A program made the translations under genes and the position numbers. DNA of 64,000 bases from Candidatus Tokpelaia sp. JSC189 (lineage in GTDB: Bacteria > Pseudomonadota > Alphaproteobacteria > Rhizobiales > Rhizobiaceae), in the NCBI GenBank assembly GCA_003331045.1, contig QENA01000023.1, positions 27,501 through 91,500 on the forward strand. The letters run 5' to 3'. Positions 20,553 through 29,773 of this stretch are shown here, piece by piece. The first letter of the stretch is position 1; every line of letters begins with the position of its first letter. The notes below the pieces were generated by a model. It was not told where the DNA came from. It was given only the letters and a program-made list of their open reading frames with translations, and did no database searches.

Positions 20553-21749
20553 ATGCGTTCTCTCTCCTTATTTGCATTGGCGGCAGGCGGGTGTCTAGGC
20601 TTTGCTATTTCCATTAGTTTTGCTGGTGTAGTTCATTCTAGCATCAATAGACGCTTGATAACCAATAAGGTTCTTCTGGATATCCAGCGTCATATGATTC
20701 TCTCTCAAGAGAGGGTCGCCGTGCTTGCGGATGAGATCAGAAATCTAAAGAAAGATCGGCGGACTTTGGCAGGAGAACTGGTCAGTGCAGTGCTGGCCGA
20801 GCGTGAATTTGGGCGGTATATCCGGGTAAGTGAGGGCAGACTAAAGGTGCTTATGGCAAAAAGGCACGATGTGCAAAAAGTACTTAAATCTCGCCGCGAT
20901 GAATTTGCAAAAGTGTTAGCTGTTCTGGAGCGTATGGGGCTTAATCCGCCACCAGCCATGCTGGTTCGGACGGATGATGCCCTGCAATCGATGCGCAGTG
21001 CCGTCTTGCTTGGTTCCCTTGTTCCGGAAATGCGGGCATACACGGATACATTGGCTGCTGATCTAAAAGAACTTGAGACAATAACAAGATCTGTCAGGGC
21101 TGAACGGCTGCAGCTTGCAAATGCAATTGAAAACCAGCAGGTAGAGAAAGAACGCCTGTCCTTGCTTTTAGCTGAAAATGCAAAACTGCAAAAGCAGTCA
21201 GAAAAAGATCTTATTGCTGAAAAGAAACATAATCGCGAACTCGCTGAAAAGGCAAAATCTTTGCAGGACCTGCTCGCAGAGATCAGGAACCGTTCAGAGT
21301 TGCCCGCAGATGAAGCCAATTCCCGACTATTGCAGGTTCAGACAGATTTTTTTGCGATGCGAGGGCTGCTTTTTCTACCGGTTGATGGGCGGTGCGTACA
21401 GACTTTTGGCAAAGATTCACAGGGTGAGGTAATTGAAACAGAACCCAACGCAATTGTCACATCACCGGTTGAAGGTGTTGTGCGTTATGCAGGCATATTC
21501 CGCTCCTATGGGCAGTTGCTGATTATTGATGTGGGGCACAATTACCACTTGATTCTAGCTGGCCTTGGCAGGATTAATGTTGCACAGGGCCAGATCCTGC
21601 TGCAAGGTGAACCAGTTGGTATCATGGGTACACAGCTTATCGCCAGTTCTAGCGCTTTCGATATAGGAAAAAGTGCGCCGATGCTTTACATAGAAATTCG
21701 AAAAGATGGAAAGCCTGTAAATCCAGCGTCTTGGTGGGGCCGTAGGTGA
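20553..21749 (+). CDS. envC: Murein hydrolase activator EnvC-like protein (coiled coil plus degenerate LytM)
   Basis: A periplasmic protein of about 398 residues that in relatives activates cell-wall amidases during division. An N-terminal hydrophobic signal (S-L-F-A-L-A-A-G-G-C-L-G-F-A) is followed by a long charged coiled coil at about residues 35-260, then a C-terminal M23/LytM domain. The LytM metal ligands are missing: where active enzymes have D-H-G and Y-A-H-L it reads D-V-G-H-N-Y-H-L-I-L-A-G-L, as in non-catalytic EnvC. The start is ATG 20553; GTG 20541 is an in-frame alternative. It is immediately followed by ctpA (16-base gap), the usual alphaproteobacterial pairing. Confidence 0.9.
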   Translation: MRSLSLFALAAGGCLGFAISISFAGVVHSSINRRLITNKVLLDIQRHMILSQERVAVLADEIRNLKKDRRTLAGELVSAVLAEREFGRYIRVSEGRLKVLMAKRHDVQKVLKSRRDEFAKVLAVLERMGLNPPPAMLVRTDDALQSMRSAVLLGSLVPEMRAYTDTLAADLKELETITRSVRAERLQLANAIENQQVEKERLSLLLAENAKLQKQSEKDLIAEKKHNRELAEKAKSLQDLLAEIRNRSELPADEANSRLLQVQTDFFAMRGLLFLPVDGRCVQTFGKDSQGEVIETEPNAIVTSPVEGVVRYAGIFRSYGQLLIIDVGHNYHLILAGLGRINVAQGQILLQGEPVGIMGTQLIASSSAFDIGKSAPMLYIEIRKDGKPVNPASWWGRR

Positions 21750-21765
21750 TCGGGAAGGAAGGGGA

Positions 21766-23091
21766 ATGCTTCGTAAAATAATACTTGTTTTTGTCGGGGC
21801 CCTGTTTGGCTCGACATCCATGATCATGGTGCAGACAGTTGCTTCTTCAGGAAATAATTCGGGCCTAAGCGAGAATGTGTATCGCCAGCTTGCAATTTTC
21901 GGTGATATATTTGAGCGGGTACGAGCGCAATATGTTACACCGCCTGATGAGAAAAAGCTAATGGAGAATGCTATCAACGGCATGCTGACCTCCTTGGATC
22001 CGCATTCTTCTTATATGAATGCGGAGGCAACTAAGGATATGCGTGCCTCAACCAAGGGTGAATTTGGCGGCCTTGGTATCGAGGTCACAATGGAAAATGA
22101 AGTGATCAAGGTTATTGCGCCCATTGATGATACACCGGCTTCCAAGGCAGGCGTCTTGGCTGGTGATCAGATCGTAAAAATTGACGATTTTGATGTTCGT
22201 GGGCAGACATTAGCCAAGGCGGTTGAAAAAATGCGTGGCGAGGCTGGTACAAACCTCAAGCTCACGCTGGTACGCAAAGGCATTGACAAGCCAATCGAGC
22301 TTAGTCTGATGCGAGCTATCATCAAAATCAAGGCTGTGCGTTATCGGGTAGATAAAGATATAGGTTATGTGCGTATTATCCAATTTACCGAACAGACCTA
22401 TGATGATCTGAAAAAGGCGATTGCAGATATCCAGTCAAAAGTATCGGATAACAAGCTAAAAGGCTATGTTTTGGATCTGCGTCTTAATCCCGGCGGCTTG
22501 CTGGATCAGGCAGTCAGTGTTTCTGATGTTTTTCTTGACAAAGGTGAAATTGTTTCCACACGAGGCCGTGAACAGCAGAATGTCATGCGCTTTGATGCTC
22601 ATTCCGGTGATCTGACCCATGGCAAGCCGGTTGTTGTGCTTATCAATGGCGGTTCAGCTAGTGCGGCAGAAATTGTCGCTGGGGCGCTGCAAGATCATCA
22701 CCGTGCAACAGTGCTGGGAACTCGGTCTTTTGGTAAGGGCTCGGTTCAAACCATTATTCCACTTGGTGAAAACGGGGCACTACGTCTGACAACTGCGCTT
22801 TATTATACGCCTTTGGGCCGTTCCATTCAGGGTAAAGGAATTGCGCCGGATATTACGGTTGAGCAGCCACTGCCAGATGCGCTCAAAGGCTATAATGTCA
22901 ACTATGGTGAATCTGAGCTCAGAGGACATATCAAAGGTAAAGAAGAGGATGAAAAAGGTTCAGGCTCTGCTGCTTATGTCCCCAAAGACCCCAAGGATGA
23001 TGTGCAATTGAATGAAGCCTTTAAGCTGTTGCGTGGTGAAGTTTCTAATGTGACCTTCTCGTCGAATGCGAAAAATGGTGTGCCCAATTAA
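21766..23091 (+). CDS. ctpA: C-terminal processing peptidase, S41 family
   Basis: A 441-residue periplasmic serine protease with an N-terminal signal (about residues 4-25). A PDZ domain around residues 85-170 carries G-L-G-I-E-V and A-G-V-L-A-G-D-Q-I. The S41 catalytic domain follows. The Ser-Lys dyad is in N-G-G-S-A-S-A-A-E-I and, about 25 residues later, G-K-G-S-V-Q-T. Relatives degrade or trim envelope proteins, including cell-wall hydrolases. GGAAGGAAGGGG precedes the ATG. In many Rhizobiales a divergent polysaccharide deacetylase gene lies between ctpA and rppH; here only about 150 bases remain. Confidence 0.96.
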   Translation: MLRKIILVFVGALFGSTSMIMVQTVASSGNNSGLSENVYRQLAIFGDIFERVRAQYVTPPDEKKLMENAINGMLTSLDPHSSYMNAEATKDMRASTKGEFGGLGIEVTMENEVIKVIAPIDDTPASKAGVLAGDQIVKIDDFDVRGQTLAKAVEKMRGEAGTNLKLTLVRKGIDKPIELSLMRAIIKIKAVRYRVDKDIGYVRIIQFTEQTYDDLKKAIADIQSKVSDNKLKGYVLDLRLNPGGLLDQAVSVSDVFLDKGEIVSTRGREQQNVMRFDAHSGDLTHGKPVVVLINGGSASAAEIVAGALQDHHRATVLGTRSFGKGSVQTIIPLGENGALRLTTALYYTPLGRSIQGKGIAPDITVEQPLPDALKGYNVNYGESELRGHIKGKEEDEKGSGSAAYVPKDPKDDVQLNEAFKLLRGEVSNVTFSSNAKNGVPN

Positions 23092-23238
23092 GACAATGCC
23101 TGGATAGATGCCGCTGCCTTATAGAAAGTAAGGGTAACCGATAAAGAGGCGCGAATATATAATCCACGCCTTTTTCATGAATAGAATATATTGGTTTATA
23201 AAATTCCTAATTGTAACATGATTTGAAAGAGGAAGGGC

Positions 23239-23760
23239 ATGATAAGCGGGAAAATGGTTGATTCTGAAACACTTCCTTACCGTCCTTGTGTTGGCATTGT
23301 TGTTTTTGGTCTTGGCGACAAGGTATGGATGGGGCGGCGGCATTTAAAAAAATACGATGAGATGATCGCTGTCACAAAATTGTGGCAGCTACCGCAGGGC
23401 GGTGTTAATGAAGGCGAGGATCCACTTGAAGCAGCCTATCGGGAATTATGGGAAGAAACAGGAATACGTTCTGTTGAGCTGATGGGGGAGACCAATGGAT
23501 GGATTGATTATGATCTGCCACAGGAGCTTGTTGGCATTGCATTGAGTGGTAGATATCGCGGCCAGCGGCAGAAATGGTTCGCTATGCGCTTTATCGGCCC
23601 TGTCAGCGAAATTGCCATTGATCCACTGCCGACAAGCGATGTGGTTGAATTTGATGACTGGGCGTGGGTTAATCTTGAAGAAATACCACATATGGTCGTA
23701 TCCTTTAAACAGTCTGTTTATGAAAAGGTGGTTGCCGAGTTTCGCACAATCCTTAGTTAA
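23239..23760 (+). CDS. rppH: RNA pyrophosphohydrolase (Nudix)
   Basis: A 173-residue Nudix hydrolase that removes pyrophosphate from the 5' end of transcripts and starts their decay; it also acts on dinucleoside polyphosphates. The Nudix box is complete: G-G-V-N-E-G-E-D-P-L-E-A-A-Y-R-E-L, then W-E-E-T-G-I, near residues 53-75. The preceding W-Q-L-P-Q-G-G is typical of RppH. AGAGGAAGGGC lies just before the ATG. Length is normal. Confidence 0.96.
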   Translation: MISGKMVDSETLPYRPCVGIVVFGLGDKVWMGRRHLKKYDEMIAVTKLWQLPQGGVNEGEDPLEAAYRELWEETGIRSVELMGETNGWIDYDLPQELVGIALSGRYRGQRQKWFAMRFIGPVSEIAIDPLPTSDVVEFDDWAWVNLEEIPHMVVSFKQSVYEKVVAEFRTILS

Positions 23761-24789
23761 TACCTAACTTTCCTTGATTGTATCCATGCTTCTCTCTGCG
23801 CTATTCGGATGAGTATGATACATCGTACCTGCAGTTATGTAAAAACCCCGGCATTTATTGCCTCCAATGCAATACCGATCCTTGATTCTACCAGGCAATG
23901 TTGACAACGGTTTATCGTCAACTGTGCCGTATTCATTGGAAAAACGAAGTGCAATAAGATAGATATCTCCTTGCCATTGTATGTTGTTACAAACCCTTTT
24001 CCAACGTTGCAGTTATAGCAATATGATGTGCATCATTTCTCCGTGAAGTAGACAAAATAGATATATATTTATGGCAAAAATTGTCAATGAAGCGTCACAA
24101 GTCAGAGTTTTGGCTGCTGAGGCATTTTTAACAAGTTCAATAATGTGGGCAATGGTGTTATCATTTGCATTCTTTTTTACGCGGATACGCAAGGTCGCAT
24201 CGATATTTTTTACGCCGGAGTAAAAATTTATTTCTCTGTTATCAAAGCTTGATTTACGGTGAAGCAGATGCATTTGCACCTAACAAGTTGGCGCTATAGG
24301 TGGCGTATCAAACCGCCTACAATTGCTTGAAAAGATGCTAGGGATAATCAATGAAAACTCTGAACAGTATCAGAAGCGGAATTACATTATTATTAAAGCA
24401 CTTTGTAGCCTGAATACCCGTTAGAATTGCTACCATCAGAATCAAGAGTGCGGTTATTTTTCTGTTGAGGTTCAAGTTTTCTTTCTTTTATCAGCCTTCA
24501 TGATCACGATATTATCGCTATTTGTTACTACACTCATTATAATAATACAGGAAAACAAGGCTATTCTTTTCTGCTTTGCGCTGGATGCACTGGAATCTGT
24601 TTATACCTGTCAGAGGGGTGGTATTGCTGTAATAACAATGGCGATAGAGATATCCGCTGCTCAATAGAGAGGGTGCTGCAGACGCCATAGGATAAAAATG
24701 CAGCTAGTTATTCTGCTATGAATGGCAGACTAGGCTTGCTTTGGATGTTTTCAGACGCTAAATCTTGGAGATGGAACTAGGAGAGTTTT
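23761..24789. other. Long intergenic region with a P-type ATPase relic
   Basis: About 1 kb without an intact gene. The minus-strand frame at 24013-24279 is a P-type ATPase remnant, annotated separately. The flanks 23761-24012 and 24280-24789 contain stops in every frame; I could not align them reliably to the rest of the ATPase. The promoter of yggT must lie near the right end, but no hexamers are clear. Confidence 0.55.
24013..24279 (-). pseudogene. Relic of a heavy-metal P1B-type ATPase (ZntA/CadA-like)
   Basis: The 88-codon frame reads A-T-L-R-I-R-V-K-K-N-A-N-D-N-T-I-A-H-I-I and then E-L-V-K-N-A-S-A-A-K-T. This matches the actuator-domain end of cation ATPases (G-A-L-x-V-R-V-T-K-x-A-x-D-T-T-L-A-R-I-I-x-L-V-E-x-A-x-x-x-K-A), followed by a hydrophobic stretch where the next membrane helix would start. 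The CPC metal site and the D-K-T-G-T phosphorylation site are absent from this frame and I did not find them nearby. A complete enzyme needs about 600-800 residues, so this is a small surviving piece. Confidence 0.6.
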
Positions 24790-25080
24790 ATGTACGCATT
24801 GTTTTCAACAATTGATCTTGCCCTGCAGATCTATACATTCATTCTGATTGGAAATGCTGTTTTTTCCTGGCTCTATGCTTTCGATGTTATTAATCAAAAC
24901 AACCAAGTTATACGTATGATCGGCACCCTTCTATATCAGGCAACGGAGCCAGTATTGGGTCCCGTGCGGCGTATCCTACCCAATCTTGGTGCAATTGATA
25001 TCTCACCGGTTATTGTTTTCTTGGTTATTTATTTTATCCAAATCTTTATTTGGCGTACAATCTATCCAATGTTTTTGTGA
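24790..25080 (+). CDS. YggT family membrane protein
   Basis: A 96-residue protein with two hydrophobic segments (about residues 8-28 and 70-92) flanking a loop that carries [16 protein letters not shown] and I-D-I-S-P-V-I-V-F. This is the YggT signature. The family is implicated in osmotic tolerance and, in some bacteria, in division or membrane-protein assembly; its biochemistry is open. GGAGAGTTTT precedes the ATG. It sits directly ahead of the DUF167 gene, a pairing common in proteobacteria. Confidence 0.93.
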   Translation: MYALFSTIDLALQIYTFILIGNAVFSWLYAFDVINQNNQVIRMIGTLLYQATEPVLGPVRRILPNLGAIDISPVIVFLVIYFIQIFIWRTIYPMFL

Positions 25081-25083
25081 TGA

Positions 25084-25404
25084 GTGATGTTTTACCGTAA
25101 GGAAAATGATGGAATCACGCTTTTTATCTATCTGATACCCAAAGCCGCAATGGATGCCATCAATGGCGTTAAACAATTAGCAGATGGCAAGACATATCTA
25201 GCGGTAAGGGTGCGTGCTTTGGCAGAAGATGGTAAGGCCAACAAGGCCCTAATCAAATTTCTTGCCCGTGAAATGAAAATTCCATCTAGCGCTTTCAGTC
25301 TTATCAACGGCGCAAAAGCACGCTTTAAACAGCTGCATACAACAGGAAACAGCATAACCCTCATCAAGCTATTTTATAAAAAGCTGGAATTCCTATCGGA
25401 TTAA
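25084..25404 (+). CDS. DUF167 (YggU family) protein
   Basis: A small alpha/beta protein of about 105 residues with the family features I-P-K-A-A-M-D-A-I-N-G, V-R-V-R-A-L-A-E-D-G-K-A-N-K-A-L-I and F-L-A; its function is unknown. The usual G-x-x-S-R-x-K motif is weakened to N-G-A-K-A-R-F-K. GTG 25084 or ATG 25087 can start it, three to six bases after the yggT stop, so it is translationally linked to yggT. It converges on ppa. Confidence 0.88.
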   Translation: MMFYRKENDGITLFIYLIPKAAMDAINGVKQLADGKTYLAVRVRALAEDGKANKALIKFLAREMKIPSSAFSLINGAKARFKQLHTTGNSITLIKLFYKKLEFLSD

Positions 25405-25463
25405 CTACTTTCTTGCCATCCTAAAAAAATTCTTTTTTGCTTGCAGACAAACAGAATCAGTTA

Positions 25464-25997
25464 TTATTTATGGCTTTTAGCGCGATTAATTGCCCTTGTA
25501 ATTAGCTCACGCGCAAAATTTTTATCTCGCCAGCCATCAATCTTGACCCATTTACCCGGCTCAAGATCCTTGTAATGCTCAAAAAAATGCTCAATCTGTT
25601 TAAGCGTGATTTTTGGCATATCGGCATAATTATGAATATCGAGATAACGCTGTGTCAATTTATGGGCAGGCACAGCAATAATCTTTTCATCCTTGCCATC
25701 ATCATCTTCCATTATCAGAGTGCCGATGGGTCGCACATTGATTATACAACCCGGCATTAGCGGGCGCGTGTTGCAGACGAGTACGTCAATTGGGTCTCCA
25801 TCTTCTGAAAGCGTATGCGGCATAAAACCGTAATTGCCCGGATAAGTCATAGGCGTGTAAAGAAAACGGTCAACAAATAGCGCACCGGATTTCTTATCCA
25901 TTTCATATTTGATCGGCTGGCCGCCAATGGGAACCTCAATAACGACATTGACATCTTCCGGCGGATTTTTGCCGGCGGGTATTGTATCAATATTCAT
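25464..25997 (-). CDS. ppa: Inorganic pyrophosphatase
   Basis: A family I soluble pyrophosphatase of 177 residues that hydrolyses diphosphate and so drives biosynthetic reactions. The active-site signature [10 protein letters not shown] is at about residues 65-74, with K-Y-E-M-D-K and the Y-P-G-N-Y-G-F-M-P segment before it. Full length. It ends 59 bases from the convergent DUF167 gene; no strong terminator hairpin is visible between them. GAAAGGAAGA precedes the start on the minus strand. Confidence 0.97.
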   Translation of the reverse strand: MNIDTIPAGKNPPEDVNVVIEVPIGGQPIKYEMDKKSGALFVDRFLYTPMTYPGNYGFMPHTLSEDGDPIDVLVCNTRPLMPGCIINVRPIGTLIMEDDDGKDEKIIAVPAHKLTQRYLDIHNYADMPKITLKQIEHFFEHYKDLEPGKWVKIDGWRDKNFARELITRAINRAKSHK

Positions 25998-26064
25998 AAA
26001 ATCTTCCTTTCAGAGCGATTAAGAAAAAGGCAGGCCTTTCCCTTTTGGTTAGTTATACTGCCTG

Positions 26065-27891
26065 TTAGGCTACGCCGGATGAGCGTTTTTTCTCAAAACG
26101 TTTGCGCTCATGTGGATCAAGATAAAGTTTGCGCAATCGGATTGATTTTGGTGTCACCTCAACAAGCTCATCATCCTGAATCCAAGATAGAGCTCTTTCC
26201 AGCGTCATTTTAATTGGCGGAATAAGCTTGATAGTTTCATCCTTGCCTGCAGCACGTATATTGGTCAATTTTTTACCTTTGACAACATTGACCTCCAAAT
26301 CATTACCGCGTGAATGGATGCCAATAATCATGCCTTGGTACACTTTAACACCTGCATCAATAATCATGGCTCCGCGGTCTTCAAGGTTAAAAAGTGCGTA
26401 AGCAACAGATTCACCATTATCATTGGAAATCATGACACCGTTGACTCGGCGGGGAATTTCACCCTTGAGGGGTTCGTAGCTGTGGAAGAGCCGGTTCATC
26501 ACCGCTGTTCCGTGTGTATCTGTCAGAAGTTCTGACTGATAACCAATAAGGCCCCGGGTTGGTGCCTGAAAAACAAGTCGCACACAGTTGCCACCGGAAG
26601 GTTTAAGCTCAATCATTTCACCTTTGCGTACTGATAGTTTCTGTACTACAATACCCGAATATTTCTCATCGACGTCAATAATGACTTCTTCGATCGGTTC
26701 TAGAACTTTGCCGCTTTCGTCCTTCTGCATTACGACACGTGGGCGTGAGACACTAAGTTCAAATCCTTCACGACGCATATTCTCAATAAGTACAGCAAGC
26801 TGCAGTTCCCCACGGCCAGAAACATAAAATGAATCCTTGTCGATTGATTCTTCTATTTCCAAGGCTATATTGCCATCCGCCTCTTTCAGAAGCCAATCTC
26901 GGATAACGCGGCTTGTTATCTTATTACCTTCCATTCCAGCCAGAGGGCTGTCGTTGACCAAAAAACTCATTGTTATAGTCGGTAGGTCAATCGGCTGTGC
27001 AGAAATCGGCTCTGTTACAGATGGATCACAGAATGTATCGGCAACCGTGCCTTTCTGCAGACCGGCAATGGCAACGATATCGCCTGCCACACCTTCATCA
27101 ATCGTTTGGCGCTCAAGTCCACGGAAAGCAAGAATTTTTGAGATACGTCCGATTTCAAGGATTTCTCCTCTCTGTGAGAGTACCTTGACTGCTTGATTGG
27201 GCTTGATGAAGCCTGAATAAATCCTACCCGTAATAATACGGCCAAGAAAAGGGTCAGCCTCAAGGATTGTGCCAATCATGCGGAAAGGTCCTTCCGCCAC
27301 TGCCGGTAATGGGACATGGCACACGACAAGATCAAAAAGCGGAGCAAGCCCCTGATCTTTTGGCCTCGTCCCATCTTTTGCCATCCAGCCATTGCGGCCT
27401 GAGCCATAGAGGATAGGAAAATCAAGTTGTTCATCTGTTGCACCAAGAGCGGCAAAAAGGTCGAATACTTCATTGAGTACTTCATCAGGGCGTGCATCTG
27501 GCCTGTCAATTTTATTGATAGCTACAATGGGACAGAGACCTTTTTTTAAGGCTTTGCTGACCACAAATTTAGTCTGTGGCATTTGCCCTTCAGCAGCATC
27601 AACCAGCACAATCACTCCGTCAACCATGTTGAGAATGCGCTCAACCTCGCCGCCAAAATCAGCATGCCCAGGAGTGTCAACAATGTTGATGCGGGTATCT
27701 TTCCAAACAACTGATGTTACCTTGGCAAGAATAGTGATGCCACGTTCGCGCTCAATGTCATTGAAATCCATCATCCGTTCGGATGTCCGCTGATTATCGC
27801 GGAAGACACCTGATTGTTTAAGCAGTTCATCAACTAGGGTTGTTTTACCGTGATCAACATGAGCGATGATTGCAATATTACGCAACTGCAT
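26065..27891 (-). CDS. typA: Translational GTPase TypA/BipA
   Basis: A 608-residue ribosome-binding GTPase related to EF-G, involved in 50S assembly and in growth under stress or low temperature. G1 [10 protein letters not shown] is at residues 10-19. The switch and G motifs follow: [15 protein letters not shown] and N-K-I-D-R-P. Domains II, III and V follow, and the BipA-specific C-terminal domain begins near residue 480. The sequence ends in a basic K-R-F-E-K-K-R-S tail. Complete and in the expected size range. No obvious partner gene. Confidence 0.97.
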   Translation of the reverse strand: MQLRNIAIIAHVDHGKTTLVDELLKQSGVFRDNQRTSERMMDFNDIERERGITILAKVTSVVWKDTRINIVDTPGHADFGGEVERILNMVDGVIVLVDAAEGQMPQTKFVVSKALKKGLCPIVAINKIDRPDARPDEVLNEVFDLFAALGATDEQLDFPILYGSGRNGWMAKDGTRPKDQGLAPLFDLVVCHVPLPAVAEGPFRMIGTILEADPFLGRIITGRIYSGFIKPNQAVKVLSQRGEILEIGRISKILAFRGLERQTIDEGVAGDIVAIAGLQKGTVADTFCDPSVTEPISAQPIDLPTITMSFLVNDSPLAGMEGNKITSRVIRDWLLKEADGNIALEIEESIDKDSFYVSGRGELQLAVLIENMRREGFELSVSRPRVVMQKDESGKVLEPIEEVIIDVDEKYSGIVVQKLSVRKGEMIELKPSGGNCVRLVFQAPTRGLIGYQSELLTDTHGTAVMNRLFHSYEPLKGEIPRRVNGVMISNDNGESVAYALFNLEDRGAMIIDAGVKVYQGMIIGIHSRGNDLEVNVVKGKKLTNIRAAGKDETIKLIPPIKMTLERALSWIQDDELVEVTPKSIRLRKLYLDPHERKRFEKKRSSGVA

Positions 27892-28067
27892 AGGCCGTTC
27901 TTCTTTAAATCATATTCGGGATTTCAGTAAAATTGATGAATCTAACCCATCAACATTCCAATTTGAAGGCAAATACAGGTTTTTTGCCTGTCTGGGAAGA
28001 GGCAGTACGCTAGAAGGCTTATATAAATTCAGTATAATTTACAAAAATTAATGATGAAAACATTATT

Positions 28068-29447
28068 TTAGAGCAATGTACCTGCAAGTAATATCGCCGC
28101 AAATGAGAAATAGATGATAATTCCGGTGACATCTACAAATGTGGCAATAAACGGTGCAGAGGCACTTGCTGGATCAAAACCCAGCATTTTCATCACGAAG
28201 GGCAAAATCGAACCGATAAAAGAACCGAATCCGACTACTGCGACGAGCGTGCAGAATATTGTAAATGCGATCAAAGGCCAGTGTGGACCGTAATCATAAA
28301 TACCGGTATATTGCCAGACAGCAATACGGATAAAGCCGATTATGCCAAGGATTGCTCCGAGTGCAAGCCCAGTCGGAAGTTCACGGGTAATAACTTTCCG
28401 CCAGTCTTTGAGCGTTATCTCACGCAAGGCTAGCGCACGGATGATAAGGGATGTTGCCTGCGAGCCCGAATTACCACCCGAACTGGTGATAAGAGGAAGA
28501 AACAAAGCAAGTACAATTGCTTTTTCAAGCTCCCCTTCAAAAAACTGTAAGGCCGTTGCGGTGAACATTTCTGCTATAAACAGAATAGAGAGCCAGCCAC
28601 TACGTTTTTTCAGCATATCCAGAAAATTGGTACGCATGTAAGGTTGGTCAATTGTCTCCATACCACCGAACCTGTGTGTATTCTCATTCATTTCTTCAGT
28701 CATAGCATCAAGCACATCATCTACTGTTACAAGACCGATGACCTGCTTGTCTCCATTGACAACAGGAACTGACAGCAGATCATAACGGCGAAAAAGCCGT
28801 GCAACCTCCTCGCGATCGGTCAATGCTGTGATGATAACCGGCTTTATATGCTGAGCCGCATCAAGAACATTGTCATCCGGCTTTGCCAGAATAAGACGGC
28901 GTAGCGATATAGCTGATAAAAGCTCGCTTGTTCCAGGGGCCACTATATAGGTAGTATAGACTGTTTCCCGGGTACGTTCGACTTCACAGATATAGTCAAG
29001 CGTATGCTGCACGGTGTAGTTTGAAGGGACCGCAATAAATTCTGTTGTCATCAGCGCACCGGCGCTGTGCTGAGGATAGCTTGTCAGGTTTTTAAGCTCG
29101 GTACGGGTAACAGGCTGCAGCTGTGCAAACAGACGCTGACGTGTCTGGTTATCCATTTCCTGAAAAACATCAGTTGCCTCATCTGCTGACATACCGTTAA
29201 GAATGCTGACGGCATGCTCATTTGGCAATGCTTCAAGAATTTTGGCCGAACGTTGTAATTCCGGTTTGTCAAAAAGTTTGATAGCGTATTCAATAGGTAA
29301 ATAAACAAAAACATGCACTGCATCATCAAATTCAAGCCTGTTGACGATATCAACTGCATCTGCATAGTGCAGTTTGCTTAGACGCTTGGCCAATGCTTCA
29401 ACTGAAGTTGGCAAGGAGTGGGATAGATCACTGATATGGTTAATCAT
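28068..29447 (-). CDS. mgtE: Magnesium transporter MgtE
   Basis: A Mg2+-gated channel of about 459 residues. The cytosolic N-domain of helical repeats (about 1-125) carries L-P-N-E-H-A-V-S-I-L-N-G-M-S-A-D-E. Two CBS domains (about 125-255) and five membrane helices (about 280-455) follow. The pore motif region includes P-L-I-T-S-S-G-G-N-S-G-S-Q-A. The start is ATG 29447 because a perfect AGGAGG lies at 29455-29460; a longer frame from 29483 would translate the ribosome-binding site itself. About 170 bases separate it from typA. Confidence 0.95.
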   Translation of the reverse strand: MINHISDLSHSLPTSVEALAKRLSKLHYADAVDIVNRLEFDDAVHVFVYLPIEYAIKLFDKPELQRSAKILEALPNEHAVSILNGMSADEATDVFQEMDNQTRQRLFAQLQPVTRTELKNLTSYPQHSAGALMTTEFIAVPSNYTVQHTLDYICEVERTRETVYTTYIVAPGTSELLSAISLRRLILAKPDDNVLDAAQHIKPVIITALTDREEVARLFRRYDLLSVPVVNGDKQVIGLVTVDDVLDAMTEEMNENTHRFGGMETIDQPYMRTNFLDMLKKRSGWLSILFIAEMFTATALQFFEGELEKAIVLALFLPLITSSGGNSGSQATSLIIRALALREITLKDWRKVITRELPTGLALGAILGIIGFIRIAVWQYTGIYDYGPHWPLIAFTIFCTLVAVVGFGSFIGSILPFVMKMLGFDPASASAPFIATFVDVTGIIIYFSFAAILLAGTLL

Positions 29448-29454
29448 ATGGTCG

Positions 29455-29460
29455 CCTCCT
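29455..29460 (-). promoter_or_regulatory. Ribosome-binding site of mgtE
   Basis: AGGAGG on the minus strand, seven bases before ATG 29447. It fixes the start codon and excludes the 12-residue N-terminal extension. Confidence 0.8.
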
Positions 29461-29773
29461 AAATTTGTTATTGAGAACTGCAATTAATGCCTCGGGAAGT
29501 CTATCCTTTTTCCTTTAAAGTCAAGCAGGCAATTTATTAGAAATAGGTTATGAACTTTTTTGGTTATTTTATATTGGAATAATTAGGCTATTTTTTAAAC
29601 TTGGCATATCATTTTTTGGATTTTTCAGTGGTACGCCCTTTATGATTTTGGTATAGTAATGAGACACTCTTTACGTTTCGGTTGCATGGTTATTATGCTG
29701 AGATAATGCCATTTTTACAAGTTGGAGTATATTTATACTGATGAGCGCCAACCAATCGAAGAGAGGTAGAATT

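Noticed and set aside
20705..21319. A 204-codon serine-rich minus-strand frame opposite envC
   Set aside because: It is the mirror of a coiled-coil coding region (E/K/L-rich codons give S/F/R-rich antisense); no start signal and no homology visible.
24540..24780. Possible further pieces of the metal ATPase on the minus strand
   Set aside because: Short hydrophobic runs only; no metal-binding CxxC or CPC motif could be read, so extending the relic there is not supported.
26314..27793. Several plus-strand frames of 60-119 codons opposite typA
   Set aside because: They are antisense to an intact, strongly conserved gene and have no ribosome-binding sites or family features.
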